In this document: in pieces, positions 18,454-26,465 of the stretch | How positions within the stretch are numbered: position 1 is the stretch's first letter | Layout: the number at the start of each line of letters is the position of its first letter | Notes under the pieces: generated by a model | Database searches by the model: none | What the model saw: only the letters and a program-made list of their open reading frames with translations | Told to the model about the DNA's origin: nothing | Made by a program: the position numbers and the translations under genes | NCBI GenBank assembly: GCA_016720545.1 | Contig: JADKKK010000025.1 | Location: 1-56,909, forward strand | Direction: 5' to 3' | DNA length: 56,909 bases | Source: Myxococcales bacterium | GTDB taxonomy: Bacteria; Myxococcota_A; Polyangia; Polyangiales; Polyangiaceae

Positions 18454-19470
18454 GTGACCTGGGTAGCTCGCAGCGCGCCTCTCCTCTTCGCCGTGCTCGT
18501 CGCAGCGGCGGCTCACGCGGACGGCGGGCAGCAGGCGGCGCGCGAGGCCTACGACCGCGGCGTTCAGGCGCACAACCGAGGTGATCTCGGCCGCGCCGCG
18601 GAGGAGTTCGCTCGCGCCGACGCCCTCGCCCCGAGCCCCGTCGCGCTGGGCGCCGCGATCGACGCGGCGGTCGCCGCCAAGCTCCCCGTCCTCGGCATGG
18701 AGCTCGTGGCCCGCGCGGCGCGTGGTGCGCCCGCCGACCCGCCGCCCACGTTGAAGCGCAGCGTCGAGGCGGCGCGCGCCGCCTTCGCGGGCAAGACCGG
18801 GCGCATCACCGTCGTTTGCAACGAGGGCGCGCCCTGCAGCGCCACCGTGGACGGGCGAGAGGTCGCGCCCAACGTGGAGCGTGTGGTCGTCGTCGGCGAG
18901 CACACGATCGTGTTTCGCGTCGGCGGTCAGGACGAGTCGCGCCGTGTGCAGGTGCTGCCCGACGTCGCGCTCGAGCTCCACCCGTCCGCGGCCGCGGACC
19001 TCAAGGCCACACCCCCCGCGTCTCTTCTGTCAGGGGCCGGGGCCGGCGCCGCGCCGCCGCCCGCGTCCCTGGCATCCCCGGCGAAGCGCGCCGAGCCCGC
19101 GCCCGAAGCGCAGGGAGGGAAGCCCCTGCCTCCGTTCGTACTCATCGTCGGCGGCAGTCTCACCGTCGTGGCGGCGGCCGCCGCGGTGTGGACCGGCGTC
19201 ACTGCCGGCAACCTCCATGACGAGTTCGAGGCAGCCCGCTGTCCGGAGCTCGCGGGCGCGGGGTGCGAAGACCTCGCCTCGAGTGGCTCTGCCCGCCAGA
19301 CGCGCGCGAACATCCTCATCGCGACGACCGGCGTGCTCGGGGCCGTGACGTTCGCCGCGGGGCTCCTTTGGGTCGACTGGGGCGTCGGCGATCGAAAAGC
19401 GACGACCGTAAGGCTCGCGCCCGAGCTCGGCTCCTCGCGTGGTGGGCTCCATCTCGTCGGCACCTTCTGA
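18454..19470 (+). CDS. Exported TPR/PEGA-like protein with two membrane helices
   Basis: A 338-residue protein with a signal peptide (APLLFAVLVAAAAHA) and a short tetratricopeptide-like helical pair (REAYDRGVQAHNRGDLGRAAEEFARADALAP). A small beta domain follows at about 110-170 (GRITVVCNEGAPCSATVDGREVAP), resembling PEGA-type surface modules. Then come a Pro/Ala linker and two membrane helices at about 228-250 and 285-308. This layout is frequent next to Ser/Thr kinases in myxobacteria, and a kinase gene begins 53 bases downstream. It starts with GTG, eight bases after an extended -10 box. Precise role unknown. Confidence 0.7.
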   Translation: MTWVARSAPLLFAVLVAAAAHADGGQQAAREAYDRGVQAHNRGDLGRAAEEFARADALAPSPVALGAAIDAAVAAKLPVLGMELVARAARGAPADPPPTLKRSVEAARAAFAGKTGRITVVCNEGAPCSATVDGREVAPNVERVVVVGEHTIVFRVGGQDESRRVQVLPDVALELHPSAAADLKATPPASLLSGAGAGAAPPPASLASPAKRAEPAPEAQGGKPLPPFVLIVGGSLTVVAAAAAVWTGVTAGNLHDEFEAARCPELAGAGCEDLASSGSARQTRANILIATTGVLGAVTFAAGLLWVDWGVGDRKATTVRLAPELGSSRGGLHLVGTF

Positions 19471-19508
19471 CCCGCGCGGGCGTGACGCGGCTTCCACGGG
19501 CGATCTGG

Positions 19509-19514
19509 TAGGCT
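19509..19514 (+). promoter_or_regulatory. Extended -10 box TGG-TAGGCT before kinase
   Basis: TAGGCT with an upstream TG, nine bases before the ATG at 19524; it gives the kinase its own promoter despite the short gap to the preceding gene. Confidence 0.5.
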
Positions 19515-19523
19515 CCCTCGGGC

Positions 19524-21287
19524 ATGGCTTCGGCGCCGACAGACTCGCGCTACGCGACGCTCCTGAAGCTCGCCTCCGGCGGTATGGCCACCGTGTGGAT
19601 CGGCACGGCGCGGGGCGGGATGGGCTTTCGGCAGCTCGTCGCCATCAAGAAGCCGCACCCGCACCTGCTCGACCGCGCCGAGCTCCGCGCGGAGCTGCTG
19701 GCCGAGGCCGCGCTCGCGTCGTCGATTCGCCACGTGAACGTCGTCGACGTACGCGATGTCGAGGTCTGCGACGGCGCGATCTCGCTCGTCATGGACTACA
19801 TCGAGGGGGCGTCGCTCTCCGAGCTGCTCACGAGCTCGCTCAACGGCGGTCCGCGGATCACGCCCGCCGTCGCGGTGCGCATCGCGCTCGACGCGCTGGC
19901 CGGCCTCCACGCGGCCCACGAGCTCGTCGACGACCGCGGAAAGGTCGTCGGCCTCGTGCATCGCGACGTGTCTCCGCAGAACATTCTCGTCGGCCTCGAC
20001 GGGGTCGCGCGCGTGGTCGACTTCGGCGTGGCGAAGTTCGAGAAGAAGGGGGACGCCACGATGGGCGGGCAGCTCAAGGGCAAGCTCGCCTACATGGCCC
20101 CGGAGTACCTCCGCAGCGAGCCGTTCGACCGCCGAGTGGACGTCTTCGCGGTCGGGGTGGTGCTCTGGGAGACGCTCGCCGCGCAGAGGCTCTTTCGCGG
20201 AAACCACGACGCGGACACTGTGCAGAAGGTGCTCGGCGCCGCCGCGCCCGCGGTGTCGCGGTTCACCCCGGAGGCCGCGCCGCTCGAGCCTGTCCTCGCG
20301 CGGGCCCTCTCGAAGAATCCGGCCGAGCGCTACCCGACCGCCGCCGCGATGGCCCTCGAGCTCGAGACACTCGCGGCCGCGGCGGGGCTCGTCGCGACGC
20401 CGCGCGACGTGAGCGAGCTCGTGAAGGCGTCCGTCGGCGACGCCCTCGAGGAGCGCCGCAAAAAGCTCCGCGAGAAGAGCGTCGACGTCCCGTCGGTCGC
20501 GAGCCTCTTCGAAGGCGTCAGGGCGGCGGAGATCGCGCCGCCCACGGTCGCGGAGGTCGTGCCGCACACGCAGCCGCTCGACGCGCGCACTCTCCCGCTG
20601 GCCGGGCGTGGAGCGCTCGCTGTCGGACACACGCTGCCCCTCGAGCCCACGACCGCGCCGCTTGGCGGTGCGCTCGGCCAAGCGGCGCCGGCCGAGGCGC
20701 GGACCTTGCCGCTGGAGCCTGGCGTCCCTTGCGCGCCCGCGTACGCGGCTCCCCACTCCTCGGACGCGGGCCCTCCCAACCTCGCCACCATGGTGTCGCA
20801 CCCGAGCGGATCAAGCTTGCCCAGCACGCCGACCCACCCGAGCAGGCCGAGCCTGCCGAGCGTTCATGACCACGGGATCGTGCCCGGTGCGGCGCGCAGC
20901 GTCCCCATCGAGCGCGTCGCTGGCATCGTGCTGGCCGCGGGCCTCGCCTTCAGCGGGCTCTCCCTCGCGATCGTCGCCGCGGTCGCCCTCGGCGGCTCGG
21001 GTCGCGCGGCCGACGCGACGCCCTCGACGCCGGCGGCCTCGATCCCCCGCGAGCCCGCGCCGCCTGCCGTGGCTCCGAGCCTCGCGCCGTCGATGGTTGC
21101 CTCCGCGACCGCCGCGCCGCGGCCCGCGTCGATGCCCGCGGCGTCCGCCAAGGCCCCCGCGCGCAGCGCAGCGCCGCCGCCGGCGCCGCCGCCGCCGCGG
21201 CCCGCCGCTCCCAGCGCCACGGCGTCGACGCCAGCGCCGATCGTGCGCCCGGGGACGCCGCCTCCCAACCCCTATGCCCCACAGTAG
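19524..21287 (+). CDS. Ser/Thr protein kinase (Hanks type) with C-terminal membrane anchor
   Basis: A 587-residue transmembrane kinase. The catalytic domain (about 10-290) has the Gly loop LASGGMATVW, Lys42 in VAIKKP, the catalytic HRD at 146-148 (HRDVSPQN) and DFG at 166-168, so it should be active. A linker at about 340-400 repeats T-x-P-L units (TQPL, TLPL, TLPL, TAPL, TLPL), candidate phosphorylation sites. A membrane helix lies at about 465-490, followed by a Pro/Ala/Ser-rich outer tail with no recognised sensor domain. The FHA-domain activator gene starts about 50 bases later, a natural partner since FHA domains bind phosphothreonine. Confidence 0.92.
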   Translation: MASAPTDSRYATLLKLASGGMATVWIGTARGGMGFRQLVAIKKPHPHLLDRAELRAELLAEAALASSIRHVNVVDVRDVEVCDGAISLVMDYIEGASLSELLTSSLNGGPRITPAVAVRIALDALAGLHAAHELVDDRGKVVGLVHRDVSPQNILVGLDGVARVVDFGVAKFEKKGDATMGGQLKGKLAYMAPEYLRSEPFDRRVDVFAVGVVLWETLAAQRLFRGNHDADTVQKVLGAAAPAVSRFTPEAAPLEPVLARALSKNPAERYPTAAAMALELETLAAAAGLVATPRDVSELVKASVGDALEERRKKLREKSVDVPSVASLFEGVRAAEIAPPTVAEVVPHTQPLDARTLPLAGRGALAVGHTLPLEPTTAPLGGALGQAAPAEARTLPLEPGVPCAPAYAAPHSSDAGPPNLATMVSHPSGSSLPSTPTHPSRPSLPSVHDHGIVPGAARSVPIERVAGIVLAAGLAFSGLSLAIVAAVALGGSGRAADATPSTPAASIPREPAPPAVAPSLAPSMVASATAAPRPASMPAASAKAPARSAAPPPAPPPPRPAAPSATASTPAPIVRPGTPPPNPYAPQ

Positions 21288-21335
21288 CTCAGGTCTAAGT
21301 GTTTGAAATGAAGTATGTATTCTGGATGGATCGTC

Positions 21336-22694
21336 ATGGCCTTCGATGACGAGACCCGCCGAGTCGCCGCGGACGCGGGCGCTCGCGTGCTCTCGGTGTC
21401 GCTCGTCGTGCTCGACGGTCCCTCGCGTGGGCTGCGCGTGAAGGTGCAGGGGACCCGCGCGACGATCGGCTCGTCCGCGGCGTGCTCGCTGGTGCTCGCC
21501 GATCGCTCCGTTTCGCGCGTGCACTGCGCGCTCGAGATCGGGGCCGCGGGCATCGCCCTGAAGGATCTCGGCAGCACGAACGGCACGAGGGTGGGGGAGG
21601 TCACGGTGCGCGACGCCGATCTGCTCCCGGGGGCGGTCGTCCAGCTCGGCGCCTCGGCGTTTCGAGTCGAGGTCGAGGGGCAGGGCGAGATCGTGCCGCT
21701 CTCCCCGCGCGACGCCTTTGGCGAGCTCGTCGGCGAGAGCGTGGCGATGCGGCAGCTCTACTCGGTGCTCGAGCGCGTCGCACCTACGGACGCCACGCTC
21801 CTCCTCACGGGCGAGACCGGTACGGGCAAGGACGTCGCCGCGCGCTCGGTCCACGCCGCGAGCCCGCGCCGTGGGGGACCGTTCGTGCCGGTCGACTGCG
21901 GGGCGATCCCGGAGTCGCTCATCGAGAGCGAGCTCTTCGGGCACGTACGCGGCGCGTTCACCGGCGCGATCCACAACCGCAAGGGCGCGTTCGAGGAGGC
22001 CCACGGCGGCACCCTCTTTCTCGATGAGATTGGCGAGATGCCCGTCGCCATGCAGGCCAAGCTGCTGCGCGCGCTCGAGTCGCGCAGCATTCGCCGGGTG
22101 GGCGCCACGGGGCTCGTGCCCGTCGACGTGCGCGTGATCGCCGCCACCCACCGCACGCTCGCCCGGTCGGTGAACGAGGGCACGTTCCGCGAGGACCTTT
22201 ACTATCGCCTCGCGGTCGTCGAGCTGACCCTCCCGCCGCTGCGGGCGCGACAGGGCGACGTGCCGCTGCTCGCCCGCAGGTTCTTCGAGAGGATCGCGCC
22301 GCCGCACACCCGCCTCTCCCCCGACGCGCTGCGCGCGCTCGAGGCTCGTTCGTGGCCCGGCAACGTGCGCGAGCTCCGAAACTACGTCGAGCGCGCCGTG
22401 GCGCTCGGCCAGGTGCAAGACGCCTCCGTCGAGTCCGGCTCCGCGCCCCGCGGCTCGCCTGCGGCGCCCGCCCCGCTGCCCGAAGGCCTCGAGGTGCTCG
22501 TGCCGCTCTCACTGCCGCTGAAGGAGGCGCGCGAGAGGTGGGTCGAGGCGTTCGAGAGCGTCTACGTGCGGGCCATGCTGCGCGAGACCGAGGGCAACGT
22601 CACCCGCGCCGCCGAGCGCGCTGGAGTCTCCCGCAGGTTTCTCCAGCGCACCCTCGCGCGGCTCGGGCTCTCGCGTGACGACGACGACGGCTGA
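21336..22694 (+). CDS. FHA-domain sigma-54-dependent transcriptional activator
   Basis: Enhancer-binding protein of 452 residues. An N-terminal FHA domain (about 25-112, with TIGSSAACSLVL, SVSRVHC and LGSTNGT) replaces the usual receiver domain. The AAA+ domain has Walker A GETGTGKD (159-166), the sigma-54 contact GAFTGA (206-211) and Walker B LFLDE (227-231). A Fis-type helix-turn-helix ends the protein (NVTRAAERAGVSRRFLQRTL). I prefer the ATG at 21336 to that at 21315, because a TATTCT box at 21318-21323 would place the transcript start between them. Likely switched on by a phosphothreonine partner, perhaps the kinase just upstream. Confidence 0.92.
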   Translation: MAFDDETRRVAADAGARVLSVSLVVLDGPSRGLRVKVQGTRATIGSSAACSLVLADRSVSRVHCALEIGAAGIALKDLGSTNGTRVGEVTVRDADLLPGAVVQLGASAFRVEVEGQGEIVPLSPRDAFGELVGESVAMRQLYSVLERVAPTDATLLLTGETGTGKDVAARSVHAASPRRGGPFVPVDCGAIPESLIESELFGHVRGAFTGAIHNRKGAFEEAHGGTLFLDEIGEMPVAMQAKLLRALESRSIRRVGATGLVPVDVRVIAATHRTLARSVNEGTFREDLYYRLAVVELTLPPLRARQGDVPLLARRFFERIAPPHTRLSPDALRALEARSWPGNVRELRNYVERAVALGQVQDASVESGSAPRGSPAAPAPLPEGLEVLVPLSLPLKEARERWVEAFESVYVRAMLRETEGNVTRAAERAGVSRRFLQRTLARLGLSRDDDDG

Positions 22695-22720
22695 GCGCGC
22701 AGTCTCCTACGAGCACGAGC

Positions 22721-23170
22721 TTACCGCGCGACCGACCAGGTGCCTTTCCCGCCGGCGGACGAGCGCCACGTGCCCGTCCCCTTGCCGCTCGCGAACGAGC
22801 CCTCGAAAGTGACGATGAGGCCGCCTCCCACGCCGACGCCGACGTTCACCGCGCCCGCCCCGTTGAGGGTGCCGCTGCCGGGGTACGGCTTTCCGCCGAC
22901 GGTCGCGACCACGTCTACGTTGGTCCCCGCGACGCTCATCGTGACGGGGCCCTTGTCGTCGCCGGCGTAGGTTCCGGAGTAGGCGCCGTCGTGCGAAGCG
23001 CTCGGCGGCGTGGTACCGGTCGGCGTGCCGGTCGGGGTCGGGGTGCCGGCGCCCCCGTCCGAGGTGGGGGGGGTGGTGGTGGAGCTGCAGCCGATCGCGA
23101 GGAGCGATGCGACGGCGAGCGAGGTGAACGATCCAAGGATGCGAACCCGAGGCGAGGTGGAAGTGCTCAT
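22721..23170 (-). CDS. Small beta-rich lipoprotein of unknown function
   Basis: A 149-residue lipoprotein: signal with hydrophobic core FTSLAVASLLAIGC, where the Cys is in a good lipobox. A Thr/Pro/Gly linker follows, then a C-terminal beta-rich domain (GAYSGTYAGDDKGPVTMSVAGT, then GKGTGTWRSSAGGKGTW). The last part looks like strands of a small barrel or sandwich, with a Gly-rich repeat FEGSFASGKGTGTW. No family recognised. Start chosen at 23170, which gives the signal peptide. Convergent with the FHA activator, 26 bases apart. Confidence 0.7.
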   Translation of the reverse strand: MSTSTSPRVRILGSFTSLAVASLLAIGCSSTTTPPTSDGGAGTPTPTGTPTGTTPPSASHDGAYSGTYAGDDKGPVTMSVAGTNVDVVATVGGKPYPGSGTLNGAGAVNVGVGVGGGLIVTFEGSFASGKGTGTWRSSAGGKGTWSVAR

Positions 23171-23354
23171 GTCTCGTGGGGGTGCACGGCGAATGCCAAG
23201 GAGCGCGCGGCACATCGCAGCCAAATTCCAGACGTGGCCGCGTCACGCAGGTCGCGAACGCGCCCCAGTCGTCCCGCGCGGCGCGTCTGCGGCGACGCAC
23301 CAGTGATCCGAATTGGACCGCAAGCTCCGGAGTGCAGCGCCCGAGCGCCGGCGT

Positions 23355-23360
23355 TAGGGT
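23355..23360 (+). promoter_or_regulatory. -10 box TAGGGT before ada
   Basis: TAGGGT ends six bases before the GTG start at 23367. Confidence 0.45.
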
Positions 23361-23366
23361 ATCGGC

Positions 23367-24518
23367 GTGTCCACCCCGTCCGCTCCGTCTCGCCCTGCGC
23401 GCGCTCCTGCCGCGCGCCCTACGCGCCGCCCCACGCCGGCCCGCGCCCCTCACCCTCCGGACGCCCGCTGGCGCGCCGTCGCGGAGCGCGACGCCTCCGC
23501 GGACGGTCGCTTCGTCTACTCGGTCGCGACGACGGGCGTGTACTGCCGCCCAGGGTGCCCCTCGCGCCGCCCTCGCGAGGAGCACGTCGCGTTCCACGAC
23601 ACGCCCGCTGACGCCGAGCGCGCGGGCTTTCGAGCTTGCCTCCGGTGCCTGCCCGCCGGGCCGCCCGCCGCGGTGCGCGATGCCAACCAGATCACGGCGC
23701 TCTGCCGCCTGCTGGACGCCCCCACACCGCCGGGGCTCGCCGAGCTGGGGCGGGCGGCGGGGCGCAGCGCGTACCACGTGCAGCGCGTCTTCAAGGCCGC
23801 GACGGGGGTGACGCCACGCGAGTACGCGGCCGAGCGCCGCGCCGAGCGCCTGCGGGCTTCGCTGGGCGCGGCGACGAGCGTGACGGAGGCCGCGTTCGAC
23901 GCCGGCTTCAGTGGCCTCGGGCGCTTCTACGAGGCGACCGACCGCGCGCTCGGGATGACGCCCTCGGCGTTTCGTGCGGGCGGCGCGCTCGAGTCGATCC
24001 GCTACGCGTTCGGTGTGTCGTCCCTCGGTGAGGTGCTCGTCGCGGTGACCGCGCGCGGCGTGTGCGCGGTCTTCCTGGGCGACGATCGCGAGGCCCTCCG
24101 CGCGGATCTCGCGCGGCGCTTCCCGCGCGCCAACCTCGCGCGCGCCGACGACGCCCTCGCGGCGACCGTGAGCGAGCTCGTGTCGCTCGTCGAGGAGCCG
24201 GCCCGCGCCACGACCCTCCCCCTCGACGTCCGGGGGACCGCGTTCCAGCTGCGCGTGTGGCGCGCCCTCTCGGAGATCCCGCCCGGAGAGATCCGGAGCT
24301 ACCTCGAGCTCGCCCGCGCGGCGGGGGTCCCGCGGGCCGTCCGCGCGGTCGCCGGGGCCTGCGGCGCGAACCCGGTGTCGGTCGTGATCCCGTGCCACCG
24401 CGTCGTGCGCGGCGACGGCGATCTCTCGGGGTACCGGTGGGGCGTCGAGCGCAAGCGGGCGCTGCTCGTGCGCGAGCGGGGCGCCGCGTCCCCGCCGCGT
24501 CGCGGACCGAACGGTTGA
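23367..24518 (+). CDS. ada: Bifunctional Ada: methyl-phosphotriester sensor, AraC-type regulator and O6-methylguanine-DNA methyltransferase
   Basis: Adaptive-response regulator and suicidal DNA repair protein, 383 residues. The N-terminal zinc domain has Cys60, Cys64, Cys91 and Cys94 (VYCRPGC and ACLRC), one of which accepts methyl groups from phosphotriesters. An AraC-type helix-turn-helix lies at about 110-210 (GVTPREYAAERRAERLR). The C-terminal methyltransferase domain carries the acceptor Cys343 in IPCHRVVRGDGDLSGYRWG. All three parts are intact, so it should both repair and activate transcription when methylated. It begins with GTG directly after a -10 box. A Pro/Ala/Arg-rich tail of about 30 residues precedes the zinc domain. 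Confidence 0.94.
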   Translation: MSTPSAPSRPARAPAARPTRRPTPARAPHPPDARWRAVAERDASADGRFVYSVATTGVYCRPGCPSRRPREEHVAFHDTPADAERAGFRACLRCLPAGPPAAVRDANQITALCRLLDAPTPPGLAELGRAAGRSAYHVQRVFKAATGVTPREYAAERRAERLRASLGAATSVTEAAFDAGFSGLGRFYEATDRALGMTPSAFRAGGALESIRYAFGVSSLGEVLVAVTARGVCAVFLGDDREALRADLARRFPRANLARADDALAATVSELVSLVEEPARATTLPLDVRGTAFQLRVWRALSEIPPGEIRSYLELARAAGVPRAVRAVAGACGANPVSVVIPCHRVVRGDGDLSGYRWGVERKRALLVRERGAASPPRRGPNG

Positions 24519-24523
24519 CACTG

Positions 24524-24541
24524 GCTTACCATTAGGTAAGC
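24524..24541. promoter_or_regulatory. Palindromic operator, GCTTACC-ATTA-GGTAAGC
   Basis: Perfect 7-base inverted repeat with a 4-base spacer, eight bases before the ATG of the TetR gene and just after a consensus -35 hexamer TTGACA (24515-24520). AT-rich in a GC-rich setting. The position suggests autorepression by the TetR protein. Confidence 0.65.
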
Positions 24542-24548
24542 GTTGCGC

Positions 24549-25661
24549 ATGGCCGCCCGACCTCGCCGCGCCCGCGCCCCGTCGCGCCCCGAACCGGGCA
24601 TGAGCACCCGAATCGTGGCGGAGGCGACGCGGCTCTTCTCGGCGCGCGGCTTCGACGGCACGGCGCTGCAGGACATCGCCGACGCGGTGGGCGTCACGAA
24701 GCCGGCGATCCTGCACCACTTTCAGTCCAAGGAGCTCGTGCTCCAGGCGGTGCTCGACGCCATCGTGCGCCACTGGGAGGGCACGCTCCCTCGGCTCCTG
24801 CTCGAGGCCACGGCTGGGGAGCGCCGCTTCGACGCCGTGATAGGCGAGGTGGTCCGCTTCTTCGCCGACGACGCCGACCGCACGCGCGTCGTTCTCCGCC
24901 ACGCCCTCGACCGCCCAGCCGAAGCGCGAGCCCTGATCCGCGACAAGGTCCGGCTCTGGATGGGCGCCGTGGCCTCCTACGTGCGGCGCGGTCGCGAGCG
25001 AGGTCTGCACCCTCCCGACGTCGACGAGGACGCGTACGTCTTGCTCGTCCTGCAGCTCATCATCGCGACCACCGCGACCTTCCCGGTGCTCCGCGAGGCG
25101 CTGCCGGGGACCCCCGCCGAGGGCCTCGCGCGCGTCGAGGCCGAGGCCGTGCGCATCGCGCGAGCGGCGCTCTTCACGCCCGCCGGCGCCGTCGGCGCGG
25201 GCCGCGACGCCTCCCCCCTTTGGCGAGGCGCTGAGCGCGAATCCACGCCAGCTCGGCACGGACGTGCTACGTCGAGTCACATGATGTACCACGCCGCGGT
25301 CTGGCTCGACCACTCGGACGCCAAGGTGTTTCACGTCGGTCCCGAGGAGGTCCAGGAGACCCTCGTTCACTCCCCGAAGCACCACGTGAAGGGGCACGTG
25401 CCGCACGCGACGCACACCGAATCGCGCGAGGCCCAGCAATACTTCGAGCAGATCGTGAAGGCCGTGGGCGACGCGACGGAGGTGCTCGTGCTCGGCCCCG
25501 GCAAGGCGAAGCTGGAGCTCATCAAGCACGCCGCGAAGCACGACGCGGGGTTCGCCGAGCGGGTCGTCGGTGTCGAGACCGTCGATCACCCGACCGACGG
25601 ACAGATCGTCGCCTACGTGCGCAAGTACTTCCGCGCGAAGGATCGCATCCTCGGTACCTGA
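24549..25661 (+). CDS. TetR-family repressor joined in frame to an eRF1-like domain
   Basis: Residues 1 to about 215 form a TetR regulator: a helix-turn-helix at about 15-60 (FDGTALQDIADAVGVTKPAILHHFQSK split over the domain), then a helical ligand domain. Without a stop the frame continues through a linker of about 30 residues into a second, complete protein beginning MMYHAAVWLDH. That part matches the small stand-alone bacterial 'translational machinery' proteins with an eRF1 domain-3-like fold. Either this is a true fusion, or two genes share a frame because an indel, for example in the C6 run at 25213-25218, removed the TetR stop. The ATG at 24549 is preferred over the TTG six bases upstream. 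A palindromic operator precedes it. Confidence 0.7.
   Translation: MAARPRRARAPSRPEPGMSTRIVAEATRLFSARGFDGTALQDIADAVGVTKPAILHHFQSKELVLQAVLDAIVRHWEGTLPRLLLEATAGERRFDAVIGEVVRFFADDADRTRVVLRHALDRPAEARALIRDKVRLWMGAVASYVRRGRERGLHPPDVDEDAYVLLVLQLIIATTATFPVLREALPGTPAEGLARVEAEAVRIARAALFTPAGAVGAGRDASPLWRGAERESTPARHGRATSSHMMYHAAVWLDHSDAKVFHVGPEEVQETLVHSPKHHVKGHVPHATHTESREAQQYFEQIVKAVGDATEVLVLGPGKAKLELIKHAAKHDAGFAERVVGVETVDHPTDGQIVAYVRKYFRAKDRILGT
25284..25661 (+). CDS. eRF1 domain-3-like 'translational machinery' protein (possible independent start)
   Basis: Alternative reading of the last 126 residues of the open frame above. The product begins MYHAAVWLDHSDAKVFHV, the usual start of the free-standing family, and contains LVLGPGKAKLELIKH and VDHPTDGQIVAYVRKYF, its conserved core. 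A TACGTC box with TG upstream (25265-25273) lies seven or ten bases before the two adjacent ATGs, like the leaderless starts elsewhere in the window. The molecular role of this family is not established. A GC hairpin follows the stop. Confidence 0.6.
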   Translation: MYHAAVWLDHSDAKVFHVGPEEVQETLVHSPKHHVKGHVPHATHTESREAQQYFEQIVKAVGDATEVLVLGPGKAKLELIKHAAKHDAGFAERVVGVETVDHPTDGQIVAYVRKYFRAKDRILGT

Positions 25662-25664
25662 GCG

Positions 25665-25694
25665 GAGCGCGCGCCAGAGGGGCGCGCGGCGCTC
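25665..25694. terminator. GC hairpin between convergent genes
   Basis: Imperfect stem GAGCGC-GCGCC / GGCGCGC-GCGCTC around an AGAG loop. There is no T-tract, so it may act weakly or only block exonucleases. Confidence 0.35.
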
Positions 25695-25705
25695 ATCCCG
25701 GGCTG

Positions 25706-26176
25706 CTACGCCCCTCCGCCCGCGGCAGGCGCGAGCGCCTCGCCGGACCCCTCGCGCGGCGCGACGAGGCTGGGCGTCGCCTCCGCGGTGACCGTCACCT
25801 CCGGCGGATCGAAGAGGGTCTTCTTGACCCGGCACCCCTCCATCGCGCGGACGATCGCGGCGCGGTACTTCTCTGGAAAATCAGGCGGAAGCGTGACCAC
25901 CAGGTCGACGCGCGTCAGGCGCTTCGTCGTGGGGTCGAACGTCGCGCGCTGCACGAGGTCGAGGCCCTCCGTCGCGAGGTCGCGCGCCTGGCAGAACCCG
26001 AGCGCGTAGATGCCCGCGCAGGTCGCGAGCGAGGCCAGGAAGAGCTCGAACGGCTCCGGCGCCGAGCCCGCGCCCCCATGAGCCGACGACTGATCCGTGC
26101 GGACGACGTGCGGCCCAAACGCCGCGTCGACGCGCTTGCCTCCGGGGAATGTCACGCGGGTCTCGTGGGGGTCCAT
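25706..26176 (-). CDS. OsmC-family peroxiredoxin-like protein
   Basis: A 156-residue OsmC/YhfA-type protein, family members of which reduce organic hydroperoxides through two cysteines. Here the first Cys is in SLATCAGIYALGFC and the other in MEGCRVKKTLF. The N-terminal strand pair (ETRVTFPGGKRVDAAFG) and the Pro-Glu-Pro segment before the helix (GSAPEPFELFLASL) are typical of the family. A GGAGAC ribosome site seven bases before the ATG at 26176 fixes the start. Cytoplasmic, no signal. The C-terminus ends in a flexible Gly/Ala run. Confidence 0.88.
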   Translation of the reverse strand: MDPHETRVTFPGGKRVDAAFGPHVVRTDQSSAHGGAGSAPEPFELFLASLATCAGIYALGFCQARDLATEGLDLVQRATFDPTTKRLTRVDLVVTLPPDFPEKYRAAIVRAMEGCRVKKTLFDPPEVTVTAEATPSLVAPREGSGEALAPAAGGGA

Positions 26177-26387
26177 GGCAGTGTCTCCTTCGGGGCTGTG
26201 GGGGTCTCGTCGCGTTGGAGCCCTTCCCAGTGGTCGCAGGGTTCGCGAAGAATTTTCGCGCGGTCCACACCCGCGATCGGTGGGCGACCTCGGAGCGCGT
26301 CCTGCGTGTGCCCGGGTGTTTCGGAGGTGGCGCCCGTGGCGCGCGTTTCGTGTTCGAGAATCACGCTCGCCCATCTAGACTCAAGGC
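26177..26387. other. Divergent promoter region, OsmC gene and small lipoprotein
   Basis: 211 bases with no gene. It includes a TAGACT box at 26376-26381, six bases before a GTG that opens a short leader peptide. Confidence 0.45.
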
Positions 26388-26465
26388 GTGAACCGGCAAA
26401 TGGGCCCCGAAGCCGCGAACGAAGGTCGATGGCGCGCCCGAGCCGGGGGCGAGGCGTCCCCGTGA
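26388..26465 (+). CDS. Possible 25-residue leader peptide
   Basis: A short frame starting GTG, six bases after a TAGACT box. Its TGA overlaps the GTG at 26462 of the lipoprotein gene by four bases (GTGA). The peptide is Arg/Ala/Gly-rich with no regulatory codon run. It may simply couple translation to the lipoprotein. Weak case, based on position alone. Confidence 0.3.
   Translation: MNRQMGPEAANEGRWRARAGGEASP

Noticed and set aside
21288..21335. Sigma-54 promoter (GG-N10-GC) upstream of the FHA activator
   Set aside because: No TGGCAC-N5-TTGC-like pair was visible; a TATTCT box fits better.
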